Assembly (NCBI GenBank): GCA_021730905.1
Contig: JAKFYK010000043.1
Location: forward strand, 1 to 64,000
DNA from: Betaproteobacteria bacterium
GTDB lineage: Bacteria; Pseudomonadota; Gammaproteobacteria; Burkholderiales; SG8-41
Length of the DNA stretch: 64,000 nucleotides
Direction of reading: 5' to 3'
Both the position numbers and the translations under genes were made by a program. The notes under the pieces are model-generated. The model had not been told where the DNA came from, made no database searches, and worked only from the letters and a program-made list of their open reading frames with translations. Of the stretch, positions 18,866 to 27,786 are shown piece after piece (positions within the stretch are counted from its first letter, which is position 1; every line of letters starts with the position of its first letter).

Positions 18866-19737
18866 CAGTTTGTCCTCCGTGCTCTGTCGAGCGCAATGGC
18901 AGCAGCGCGTTTTGCCATCACGCCGCTCACCTTGATTCGATATGCCTTGGTGCCGCGCTTGTCGTCGATGGGGCGGCAGGCTGCGCTCACCGCAGCACCC
19001 ATGCGTTCGAGCGCGGCAGCGTCAACCGTGGTGCCGATCAGCGCGGCGGCTGCCTCCGACACCAGCAAGGCGCGCTCGGCCACTGCGCCGACGCAAACCC
19101 GCGCCTGGCTGCACACACCTTTTGCATCCAGCACGAGATTGATCCCGGCGCCGACGACCGCGATATCCATCTCGGTGCGTGGAATAAAACGAAGATAGGC
19201 ATCGCCCGCGCGCGCGGGGCGCGGCGGCAACAGGAACGAGGCGACAATTTCGCCTTTGGTCAGCGAGGTCTTGCCTGGCCCCGTGGCGATATCTTCGACT
19301 TTGGCCTCGCGCCTGCCGCCGGGTCCGACAATGCTCGCGGTCGCACCCGCGGCGATCAGGGCGGGAACGCTGTCTGCCGCCGGTGAAGCATTGCACAGAT
19401 TACCGCCCACGCTGGCACGCCCTTTGATCTGATACGAGCCGATGAGCATGGCCGCTTCAGTCAGGCCCGGCCACGCCTGCGAGAAGGCCTTATGCTCATG
19501 CAGTTCCATGCAGGTAACGGCCGCGCCGAAACGAAAGCCGCCGCTTTCGGCGACAATCGACGTCATCTCGGGGATGCCTTTGATATCGACCAGCAGTTCA
19601 GGCTCAACACGGCCGGTACGCATCTGGATCAGCAGGTCAGTGCCGCCGGCCAGCAATCTGGCCACTCCTTTCGCGCCCGAGAGCAGCGCAACCGCCGCGT
19701 CCAGTGTCTTCGGCGCCTCAAACCGCATTTCGCTCAT
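18865..19737 (-). CDS. FAD-binding subunit of XDH/CoxM type
   Basis: AKGVARLLAGGTDLLIQMRTG; RASVGGNLCNASPAADSVPALIA. Confidence 0.94.
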   Translation of the reverse strand: MSEMRFEAPKTLDAAVALLSGAKGVARLLAGGTDLLIQMRTGRVEPELLVDIKGIPEMTSIVAESGGFRFGAAVTCMELHEHKAFSQAWPGLTEAAMLIGSYQIKGRASVGGNLCNASPAADSVPALIAAGATASIVGPGGRREAKVEDIATGPGKTSLTKGEIVASFLLPPRPARAGDAYLRFIPRTEMDIAVVGAGINLVLDAKGVCSQARVCVGAVAERALLVSEAAAALIGTTVDAAALERMGAAVSAACRPIDDKRGTKAYRIKVSGVMAKRAAAIALDRARRTN

Positions 19738-19906
19738 TTTGCTTCCTCGACAATTGTGAAATTCCTGAATGGTGCAGGACTCGGATGGCACTACCACTGT
19801 CCATTGTAGCAACGATCACGGAATCTGTTTGCTTGAACGTAACAAATCGTGAGAACCCGATGACAGGTAGTACCGGACAATAACTACGTCGTAAAAATCA
19901 AAACTC

Positions 19907-19986
19907 TCCCCACCCCCACCCTAACCCTCCCCCTGAAGGGGGGAATAGCGTTCCTCCCTTTCAAGGGGGAGGCTAGGAGGGGGATG
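19907..19986. repeat. GC-rich intergenic inverted repeat (REP-like)
   Basis: ccccacccccaccctaaccctccccctgaagggggg ... cctccctttcaagggggaggctaggagggggatgg, arms near reverse-complementary. Confidence 0.65.
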
Positions 19987-20051
19987 GAATAACTATCGGA
20001 GACTACTGAATGCATTGTAAGAATTCCGCACTTCCTTACCCATGAGCGTAG

Positions 20052-20795
20052 CTAAACGCGCCCGCTATCCATCAAAATCGTTTGACCGGTAACACTATCG
20101 CTGCGGCAGAACGTCAGCAATTGCTCAGCCACATCGTCCTTGTCCACAGTACGGCGCAGCAGCGTCCTGTCGGCAGCCCCGGCCGCATAAGCAGGCGACC
20201 AATTGGCGCTCATGCGCGTACCCTCCATAAAGCCCGGCGCGATGGCATTCACCGTCACCGCCGGCGCGAGCGCTACCGCCATGCACTTGGTGAGGTGAAT
20301 CATGCCCGCCTTGGAAACAGCATAGGCGATGCTGCTGCCGCGCGGGACGATGCCCGCCCCGGAGGAAATATTGACAATCCGACCCTGGCCTTGCGCTTTC
20401 ATCAACGGCGCGACGGCCTTGATACAGTTGAAGGTGCCTGTCAGATTGGTCGCCATGATGTGATTCCAAAGCTCGAGCGTGAGGCTGTCCAGATCGGCAA
20501 ATGCAACTTCCTTGTTGAAAGCAGCATCGTTCACCAATATGTCAACGCGCCCAAACTCCTCCCTGGCATGTTCGACCATGCGCGTCACCGCCGCCGGGTC
20601 GGTCACATCGGCGCGCACTGCAATCGCACGCACACCCAGCTTCAGCAGGTCCTCGACTACGCCCCTCGCCTTGGCTTCCGATTCGGCGTAGTTCACCACC
20701 ACGTTGACACCGTTCAGCGCCAGCGCGCGACAGATGCGCTGTCCCAATCCGCCGCTGCCGCCGGTAACGATAGCTGCACAACCTTTGAGTTCCAT
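20052..20795 (-). CDS. SDR family oxidoreductase
   Basis: VTGGSGGLGQRICRAL, NDAAFN, YAVSKAG motif. Confidence 0.95.
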   Translation of the reverse strand: MELKGCAAIVTGGSGGLGQRICRALALNGVNVVVNYAESEAKARGVVEDLLKLGVRAIAVRADVTDPAAVTRMVEHAREEFGRVDILVNDAAFNKEVAFADLDSLTLELWNHIMATNLTGTFNCIKAVAPLMKAQGQGRIVNISSGAGIVPRGSSIAYAVSKAGMIHLTKCMAVALAPAVTVNAIAPGFMEGTRMSANWSPAYAAGAADRTLLRRTVDKDDVAEQLLTFCRSDSVTGQTILMDSGRV

Positions 20796-20908
20796 CGGGC
20801 AATTCCTTGGGAGAAGCGGGTTTCGAAATAAAGTCGATGCACGAAAAGTGCCTTATTGCGGATGTTCGGGTGCCGGAAACTGCGTCCGGCCGATTTATGA
20901 AATGAGTT

Positions 20909-21883
20909 CTAGTCGATCCGCAAATTGGCCTGCTTGATCACCTTCGCCCATTTGTCGACTTCCGCGCGCACGAACACCAGAAACTCGGCCGGCGGCGTAC
21001 CCACCGGTTCGTTGCCCGCCTTGACCAGTTTTTCCTTGATGTCGGGACTGTGTAATGCGCGCCGCGATTCCTCGTGCAGCCGGCGCACGATGTCCTGCGG
21101 CGTGTTCGCCGGCGCATAAAAGCCGTACCAGCCCGTCACGCTGTAGCCGGGTATGCCTGCTTCGGCGACCGTCATCACGCTCGGCAACTCTGCAAACCGG
21201 TGGTTCCCGGTAACCGCAACGGCGCGCAGCTTGCCCGCCTTGACCGGGCCCACCAGTCCGATGGTGCTGGCGAACACGAACTCCACTTCGCCGCCCATCA
21301 CCGCGATCATCGCAGGGCTGGCGCCCTTGAACGGAATATGCAGCCAGCGTATGCCCGACATCGATTGCAGCAGCTCGCCTGCAAGATGATTGATGCCGCC
21401 CGCGCCGGAGGTGCCGTAGGTCAACTGGCCGGGACGCGCTTTTGCCAGTGCGATCAGTTCCTTCGCCGACCGCACCGGCACCGAAGGATGACTCGCCAGC
21501 ATGAACTGCCCGCTCGCCAGTTGCGTGATAAAGGCGAAATCCTTGAAGGTGTCGTACGGCATCTTCGAGCGCATGCTCGGATTGATGGAGAATTCGGGCG
21601 ACGTGATAAGCAGCGTGTGCCCGTCAGGCGCCGCTTTCGCCACCAGGTCGGCGCCGATCAGGCCGCCGCTGCCCGCGCGGTTTTCGACCACATAAGTGCC
21701 GCCGATTTGTTCCGGAAATTTTGCCGCAAGAAAACGCGCCACGGTGTCGTTGCCGCCGCCGGGCGCGAACGGCGAGATGATGCGCACCGTGCGCGAAGGC
21801 CAGTTTTGCGCGGCAACGGGCGCCGCGGCCGTGATTGCAAACAGCGCGACAACGATAGGCGGCACGATCAAGATGTTTGTCAT
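20909..21883 (-). CDS. Bug/TctC family solute-binding protein
   Basis: WPSRTVRIISPFAPGGGNDTVARFLAAKF; signal peptide. Confidence 0.95.
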   Translation of the reverse strand: MTNILIVPPIVVALFAITAAAPVAAQNWPSRTVRIISPFAPGGGNDTVARFLAAKFPEQIGGTYVVENRAGSGGLIGADLVAKAAPDGHTLLITSPEFSINPSMRSKMPYDTFKDFAFITQLASGQFMLASHPSVPVRSAKELIALAKARPGQLTYGTSGAGGINHLAGELLQSMSGIRWLHIPFKGASPAMIAVMGGEVEFVFASTIGLVGPVKAGKLRAVAVTGNHRFAELPSVMTVAEAGIPGYSVTGWYGFYAPANTPQDIVRRLHEESRRALHSPDIKEKLVKAGNEPVGTPPAEFLVFVRAEVDKWAKVIKQANLRID

Positions 21884-21913
21884 AGGCAGTCCTGATTATC
21901 ACTACAAAAAATA

Positions 21914-22924
21914 TTATTCTACTTTCGCGCCGGAAATTTTCACGACCTTGGCCCATTTGTCGCGTTCGTTGCGCAGTAGCGCATCGAAATCGCTCGCGGA
22001 GCCGCCTGCGAGATCCATGCCGAGCGCGGCGTAGCGCTCGCGCAGATCGGGCAGCACGCGGTTCATCGTACTGTTCAGGCGTTCGATAACAGCTCTGGGT
22101 GTTTTCGCGGGGGCAGCCATGCCGTACCAGCCCACGACTTCGTAGCCCGGCACACCCGCCTCGCCGATGGTGGGGATGTCCGGCGCCAGCGGCGTGCGCT
22201 TCGCGCCCGTCACGGCGATGGTCTTCAGCCGCCCAGCTTTCGCGTGAGGAATGATCACGCCGCTGGTGAACGACACTTGCACTTCGCCGGCGATCAGCGC
22301 GCTCAGTGAAGGCGCGCCGCCTTTGTACGGGATGTGCGTCATCTCGATGCCGGCCATGGTTTTGAACAACTCCCCCGACAGATGATTGGCGCTGCCGATG
22401 CCGGACGATGCATACGACAAACGCGGATTGCGCGCCTTCGCGACGGCAATCAGCTCTTTTACCGAAGCGGCCGGCACGGCGTTGCTGACGGACAGATAGT
22501 ATTGCGCATGCACGATTTGTCCGACGCCGGCGAAGTCGCGGATCGCGTCGTACAGCACGTTGCGATACAGGCTGGGATTGATGACGTGCGTCGGCGTCAC
22601 AGTGATCAGCGTGTAGCCATCCGGCGCGGCACGCGCCGTCATTTCACCCGCGACACTGCCGCCGGCGCTGGGCCGGTTATCGACCACGAACGATTGTCCC
22701 AGCGTGTCGGCGAGTTTCTGCGTCATGAGGCGCGCCACGGAGTCGGTGCCACCGCCGGGCGCGAGGCCAACCAGCACGCGCACCGGGCGTTCCGGATAAG
22801 CTTGTCCTGAGCTTGTCGAAGCGGCCTGTCCTGAGCCCGCCGCAACAGTTTGCGCCATCGCATCTGAGGTGATCGCTGTGCAACCCCATACGACGGCCAC
22901 TGCAAAACTAAAACCCGATTTCAT
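21914..22924 (-). CDS. Bug/TctC family solute-binding protein
   Basis: YPERPVRVLVGLAPGGGTDSVARLMTQKL; linker AAGSGQAASTSSGQA encoded by repeat. Confidence 0.95.
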   Translation of the reverse strand: MKSGFSFAVAVVWGCTAITSDAMAQTVAAGSGQAASTSSGQAYPERPVRVLVGLAPGGGTDSVARLMTQKLADTLGQSFVVDNRPSAGGSVAGEMTARAAPDGYTLITVTPTHVINPSLYRNVLYDAIRDFAGVGQIVHAQYYLSVSNAVPAASVKELIAVAKARNPRLSYASSGIGSANHLSGELFKTMAGIEMTHIPYKGGAPSLSALIAGEVQVSFTSGVIIPHAKAGRLKTIAVTGAKRTPLAPDIPTIGEAGVPGYEVVGWYGMAAPAKTPRAVIERLNSTMNRVLPDLRERYAALGMDLAGGSASDFDALLRNERDKWAKVVKISGAKVE

Positions 22925-23033
22925 CACTCCTCCCGGTTGACGCTTATGACCATCAACAGCGCGACATTTCTGTTCCGCCAAGAACGCATGCTACACCCGC
23001 GATGCCATGCTATTTCCCCATCATCACACATAA

Positions 23034-23065
23034 CATAAGTATTTGTTTTTAAACGTTTTTATAAT
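23034..23065 (+). repeat. AT-rich dispersed motif, copy C
   Basis: cataagtatttgtttttaaacgtttttataat. Confidence 0.75.
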
Positions 23066-23146
23066 TCGCGCTTTAGCAGGCCCTGTAACGATCCAAAGCA
23101 AGGAAAATAATGCCTGCCGATGCGGACTATCACACAAGGAGCGTAG

Positions 23147-23514
23147 ATGAAAAACCTCATTGCGGTTGCCGTGATAGCTGCCCCTGGTATCACGACAACA
23201 CTATACGCGCAGCCCGGCTCAGGACAGGCGTGGCCAGCGCGGCCCGTGCGCCTGCTGCTGCCTTATGCACCGGGCGGCGGCGTCGATATCGTCGCGCGCA
23301 CGCTCGCGCAAAAACGCTCTGAACAATTGGGTTCATCGTTTGTGGTTGAGAATCGGCCCGGCGGCACCGGCATCGTCGCCACCGAGTTGGTAGCGCGCAG
23401 CGCGCCGGCAACGAACTGGTGATGAGTTCGCCGGAAGACTTTGCCATCTTCATGCGCGCCGAAATCGCGAAATGGACAAAGGTGGTTAAAGCGTCGAATA
23501 TGCGGTTTGAATGA
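23147..23514 (+). pseudogene. Bug/TctC gene with large internal deletion and frameshift
   Basis: N-terminus MKNLIAVAV...WPARPVRLLLPYAPGGGVDIVARTLAQKRSEQLGSSFVVENRPGGTGIVATELVARSAP joined directly, in another frame, to C-terminus ...SPEDFAIFMRAEIAKWTKVVKASNMRFE*. Confidence 0.9.
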
Positions 23515-23550
23515 TGGGTAGATTACCGAAGGTATTGAGAGGATATTGAA

Positions 23551-24624
23551 ATGCGCATGCGCAATTGGTTGGTGACGGGATCGGTGATTGCGATACTTGG
23601 CTGCGGCGTGGCGGTAACGCGCCCGCTGCCCGACCCGCGCCTGGATCGCTGGGGCGTGAAAGACATGGATCCCGTCATTGCAATGCAGACCACCGATGCG
23701 GCGTGCGAAAGTACCACGCTGGTTTCGACCGGCGGCGCATTCCCCAAAAATCCGCAAACGCTGGCGATACGCTGGACGGGCTTTGCCAATTTCGAACTGG
23801 TGTACAACGGCCAGATTATTTTGCTCGACGCTTATTTCGATCGCGGCAGCGTGTTTCCGCCGCTGGGCTTCACGGCGGCAGATGTGAAGAAGGCCGACGT
23901 GATGCTGATCGGGCACGGCCATGTCGATCACATGTCCGATGCGGCGTCGGTGGGAACCCGCACCGGCGCGGTGATCGTCGGCGCGCCGGTGACCACGGAA
24001 AAACTGCTCACGCAGGGTGTCGATCCCAATAAGGTGCGCACGGTCAACGGGCGCGGCGGCGAAGTGCTTAAGTTCAATGGCTTCACGGTGGAGCCGATAC
24101 TCGGCCGTCACGGCGAGCCGCCGCCGAAAGTAGTTGCCGCGTTTCGGCAGGCGCTCGGCGAAACCACCACGCCGCCCACCAAAGACCAGCTTGCCGAGTT
24201 GATGGCGATACGCGCGCGAGGAACGTCCGACAAACGCGTTATCACCGAAGGAACCATCGCGTATTTGATCACGCTGGATAATGGTTTTCGCATCATGTAC
24301 CGCGATAGCGGTGGCGTGGTGACCGAGTATGAACAGGCCGCGATGGACAGGGTCGGCGGCGTGGATGTGGCGCTGGTGGCGGTGTCGGCCGCGGTGATAA
24401 ACACGCTCACGGTGCAGCGCGCGCTCGAACACATGCGCGCGTACCGGCCGGATGTGTATATCCCCAATCATCACGACGCATCTTTCAACACGCTGTGGCG
24501 CGCCACCGAGCCGTTGTTTCAGGCAATGAAAGACGAAAACCCGAAACTCATCACGGTGTCGAAAGGCTATCGCGAGCCGGTGTGTTTCAATACCGAGTAC
24601 AACCTGCAGCGGCGGCGAAAATAA
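23551..24624 (+). CDS. MBL-fold metallo-hydrolase
   Basis: LIGHGHVDHMSD metal-binding motif (HxHxDH); N-terminal hydrophobic segment. Confidence 0.88.
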   Translation: MRMRNWLVTGSVIAILGCGVAVTRPLPDPRLDRWGVKDMDPVIAMQTTDAACESTTLVSTGGAFPKNPQTLAIRWTGFANFELVYNGQIILLDAYFDRGSVFPPLGFTAADVKKADVMLIGHGHVDHMSDAASVGTRTGAVIVGAPVTTEKLLTQGVDPNKVRTVNGRGGEVLKFNGFTVEPILGRHGEPPPKVVAAFRQALGETTTPPTKDQLAELMAIRARGTSDKRVITEGTIAYLITLDNGFRIMYRDSGGVVTEYEQAAMDRVGGVDVALVAVSAAVINTLTVQRALEHMRAYRPDVYIPNHHDASFNTLWRATEPLFQAMKDENPKLITVSKGYREPVCFNTEYNLQRRRK

Positions 24625-24766
24625 CCCGGCTGCACGAGAGTGGATATCCGAAAAATCAGCCAGAATTTGTACGGTCATCGACGGGTCGCAGCCCAAAGCG
24701 GTAGTAGCTCTAATGTGGAAGCAGACGCTCAACGTTTGAATTAGGCGGCAACGTGAATATCACGCG

Positions 24767-25252
24767 CTATTTCTCGAAGCAGAGCCAAATGCCCTTCTTC
24801 CATGCTCGTAAGCCCTTCTTGGCGGACACGACATCAAAGCCTGGCAGACGTTTAGCAAGGACGCGCATCACCTGTCTTTTGTGTGGCCATTCGGCCGCCA
24901 GCTCGATTTGCTCGCCGTTGAGCGTGTAAACGATCCATTTGGACACAATGCCCGAATCAAAATCCGCTAGTTCGCGGGCAAGCTGGACCCCGGTTATTTC
25001 GTCCAGTCGGATGACTCTTTTTTGACCAAACGCGACATATTCGATGGCGTCGTCTGAAATAGTCATCGACGTATAGTCAACGGGCTTTCTTAGGTCGATG
25101 TATAGACAGATCCCGATTGCAGTGAGGAACACCGTCCACAATCCAACCTCATATTCAGGCCACAGCTTTCCGATGACAAAGACTATTGTGGTTGCCACCA
25201 CGACAGCGAAGCAGGGAAACAGTATTGCCGCTCGCCCGGATAAGCGAAACAT
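24767..25252 (-). CDS. Hypothetical membrane protein (two N-terminal TM segments)
   Basis: AAILFPCFAVVVATTIVFVIGKLWPEYEVGLWTVFLTAIGICLYI; ORF flanked by 10-bp inverted repeats. Confidence 0.65.
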   Translation of the reverse strand: MFRLSGRAAILFPCFAVVVATTIVFVIGKLWPEYEVGLWTVFLTAIGICLYIDLRKPVDYTSMTISDDAIEYVAFGQKRVIRLDEITGVQLARELADFDSGIVSKWIVYTLNGEQIELAAEWPHKRQVMRVLAKRLPGFDVVSAKKGLRAWKKGIWLCFEK

Positions 25253-25353
25253 TGGCCTGCCGCCTAACGTCCGCGTTTTGCCGCACCAGGCTGAGCGTGC
25301 AGCGGCGAGACGTAAGTGTCGGCCAACAAAGCGCAGTCAGGTTTCAACCGCAT

Positions 25354-25956
25354 CTACTCGTTCCCCCGCACGTCGACCAGCCCGCGCAGCGGGCTGTACA
25401 CGTAGCGCATATCGGTGCCGCGGCCGCGCCCTTCCATGAACAGCCAGTGGAAACGCAGCGAGTGCGGCACGCCGTTGTAGACGAAGTCAATCTCCTCGAT
25501 CGTCACTTTGAGCGGCCGCTTGCCGCGCGCGCAGTCGAGCTGATACTCGCGCACCTCGCCCTGCTTCCAGCGGCCGAGCGGAAATTTCACCTCGCCACGG
25601 CAGCCAAGTTGCGGATAGCGCGAGTCGAAGACGCGGCCAAGGCCTGTCATGTCGTCGCGGATGGCGAAGCGCTGGAGCTTGTCGCGGTTCAGGCGCTCGT
25701 AGACCTGGATACCGTTCCAGATCGTCGGCCCCTTGATGTTCTTGTCTCCTCGCTGTCCGAATTCGAGCGCCGCGGGCGCCATGCGAATCTCCTGCGTGCC
25801 GTCCCAAGGCGCCCCGGTCCAGAGCTCGACGGGAATGAAACGCGTGCGCGTCGCCGGATCGTAAGCGCGCTGCCACGCCGGCCAGTCGTCCGCGCGAGCC
25901 GCGCCCGCGAGCGCGAGACAGAGCGCGATCAGCAGGAGAGTTTTTTCTTTCGGCAA
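25354..25956 (-). CDS. Hypothetical secreted protein
   Basis: Signal peptide MPKEKTLLLIALCLALAGAARA; intact 200-aa ORF. Confidence 0.65.
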   Translation of the reverse strand: MPKEKTLLLIALCLALAGAARADDWPAWQRAYDPATRTRFIPVELWTGAPWDGTQEIRMAPAALEFGQRGDKNIKGPTIWNGIQVYERLNRDKLQRFAIRDDMTGLGRVFDSRYPQLGCRGEVKFPLGRWKQGEVREYQLDCARGKRPLKVTIEEIDFVYNGVPHSLRFHWLFMEGRGRGTDMRYVYSPLRGLVDVRGNE

Positions 25957-26105
25957 TCGGTGCCCTTCAGCCGCAGATTGTTGGCAGCGCGACGCTCATC
26001 ACGGTTGAGACCCAACGTGGAGGTTTGCGGCGCAGCGGACCGGATCGCAAATGAAGCGACGCGCTTGCTGCCGCGTCCGGCAACACCGCCATGTTAGAAG
26101 GCAAT

Positions 26106-26414
26106 TTAGTCACCAATGAACTTAACATACGTATGGACTTGCCCTTCGGTGCTCTCAATGAGAGAAATTAATTCTTCACCATGCGGCTTAGCTTGCGGGT
26201 GGGAGCACTTCTGTACGGCGGTCATGAGTTCCCCGAGCAGCGCCGGAATCTGAAGCTGATTAAATGTGGCGTCGCCAACGGGATCGATGAACCTCAAACA
26301 GACAGTGCTACCGTCGTTATGGGGCGGCAGCAGCTTTACTACGAGGGACCGAGGGTCCAAGAGCCGGGGGATGACATCGCCACGCTCGTCTTGAACCTGC
26401 ACGTTGATCCCCAT
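26106..26414 (-). CDS. Hypothetical protein, 102 aa
   Basis: Intact ORF with non-shadow amino-acid composition; repeat-rich upstream region. Confidence 0.5.
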   Translation of the reverse strand: MGINVQVQDERGDVIPRLLDPRSLVVKLLPPHNDGSTVCLRFIDPVGDATFNQLQIPALLGELMTAVQKCSHPQAKPHGEELISLIESTEGQVHTYVKFIGD

Positions 26415-26437
26415 GTTTTTTGCCTTCTAACTCAATA

Positions 26438-26488
26438 TAGACCGCACCGGTTTGCGGTCTAACTTGGCCGTCTGCGGTCTAACCTGGC
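26438..26488. promoter_or_regulatory. Inverted plus direct repeat, operator-like
   Basis: tagaccgca (26438-26446) / tgcggtcta (26453-26461); direct repeat tgcggtctaacYtggcc at 26453-26469 and 26472-26488; just upstream of the 26414 start. Confidence 0.5.
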
Positions 26489-26694
26489 CTTAAAACTCAC
26501 GGAAATTCCTTTCGCAACAATAATTTTCCGCACTATTATTGTATAAAAATCCATGCATAAGTAATCCGACAAAGCCGGCATGACCATCTCAATATCACCC
26601 CTTGTAGAGTGCGTCGGAAAGCCTTCGGACAAAGTGTGCCATATTTGCTTTCCTGTATGGTGGCCCTCAAGCATTCGCGCGTGCGAACGACCGA

Positions 26695-27390
26695 TCAGCC
26701 GTCTGCCGGTTCCAACCCCCTCGACTTGAACACTCGCGCCGCCGCTGGTGACCGCAAGAAATCGAGCAGCGCCTGCGCGAGTTGCGGTTCTTTCGCATCG
26801 GTAAAAACACCGGCGGTTCCCACTGTGATGCTCTGGATTTCCGCAGGCAACGGACCCGCGTAATCCACGCCTGCCACCGCCATGATTTCCGGAATCTGCT
26901 GCACGGCAATCTCGGCTTCACCGCTCACCACAAACTCGGCGATGAGTCCGCCAGAGCGGGTTTTCGCCTTGGCTTTGATGGGTTCCGCGATACCCAGCTT
27001 TTCAATCAAACCAGCGAAATAAATACCGCTCGCGCCTTCGGTGGTGTACGCAACTGATTTTGCGTTCAGCAGCGCGCGCTTGAACGATTCAACGCTGCTC
27101 AAGTCCGGCCTGGGTGCGCCCGCAAGCACGCCGACGCCGATGCCGTTGCGCGTGAGCACGCGCACGCTGGCGGGCACGGTGTAGCCGAGCTTGACCACCT
27201 GATCCATCACGCCCGATCCGATCAGGCCGAGATCGGCGGTTCTGCCGGCCTTGACTTCGCGCAGCATCACTTGCGCGGGGGCGTATATCACATCGACTTT
27301 GCAGCCATGCGCGCGCTCGAACTGCGGCAAGAGTTCGATGAGGGACGCCGACATGCCGTTGCCCGAATAGACTCTGACGGTGGCAGTCAT
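26695..27390 (-). CDS. ModA-like substrate-binding-domain protein lacking an obvious signal peptide
   Basis: MTATVRVYSGNGMSASLIELLPQFERAHGCKVDVIYAPAQVMLREVKAGRTADLGLIGSGVMDQ. Confidence 0.8.
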   Translation of the reverse strand: MTATVRVYSGNGMSASLIELLPQFERAHGCKVDVIYAPAQVMLREVKAGRTADLGLIGSGVMDQVVKLGYTVPASVRVLTRNGIGVGVLAGAPRPDLSSVESFKRALLNAKSVAYTTEGASGIYFAGLIEKLGIAEPIKAKAKTRSGGLIAEFVVSGEAEIAVQQIPEIMAVAGVDYAGPLPAEIQSITVGTAGVFTDAKEPQLAQALLDFLRSPAAARVFKSRGLEPADG

Positions 27391-27776
27391 GACAGTCCAA
27401 GCTCCCTGAAGGCCTCGCGCGCGATGCGAAAGCTGTCTTCGGCGGCAGCGACGCCGCAATAGACGGCGGTTTGCAACAGCACCTCGCCGATTTCGTCCTG
27501 CGTGAGGCCGTTGTTGATGGCGGCTTTGACATGCAGCTTGAGCTCATGCGGCCGGTTGAGCGCGGTCAGCATCGCAAGATTGGCGATGCTGCGGCACTTG
27601 CGTGAAAGTCCGGGACGCGCCCAGATTTTGCTCCATATATATTCCGACAGCCGCGTTTTCGGCAGCGACAGCGCACCGACGTCATATGATGACTTCGCGT
27701 ACGCCGCACCCAGCACCTCCAGGCGTACCTGCTGGCCCTTCGCCAGCTCGCTGGGTTCAAGCAGTGGTTCATTCAT
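27387..27776 (-). CDS. Carboxymuconolactone decarboxylase family protein
   Basis: WARPGLSRKCRSIANLAMLTALNRPHELKLHVKAAINNGLTQDEIGEVLLQTAVYCG. Confidence 0.93.
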   Translation of the reverse strand: MNEPLLEPSELAKGQQVRLEVLGAAYAKSSYDVGALSLPKTRLSEYIWSKIWARPGLSRKCRSIANLAMLTALNRPHELKLHVKAAINNGLTQDEIGEVLLQTAVYCGVAAAEDSFRIAREAFRELGLS

Positions 27777-27786
27777 GGCGCACACC

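Noticed and set aside
16113-19737. Aerobic CO dehydrogenase
   Set aside because: Lacks AYRCSFR active-site loop and Cox accessory genes; only the broader XDH family is supported
21901-21925. Additional half-copy of the AT motif (tacaaaaaatattattctac)
   Set aside because: Shares only the A-rich half with copy B and lacks the ACAAATACTTA core; probably chance
23263-24732. 489-aa minus-strand ORF
   Set aside because: Antisense to the MBL-fold gene and Bug pseudogene; His/Arg-rich shadow
26459-26674. 71-aa minus-strand ORF
   Set aside because: Overlaps the repeat-rich regulatory-looking region and has no supporting features; may be spurious
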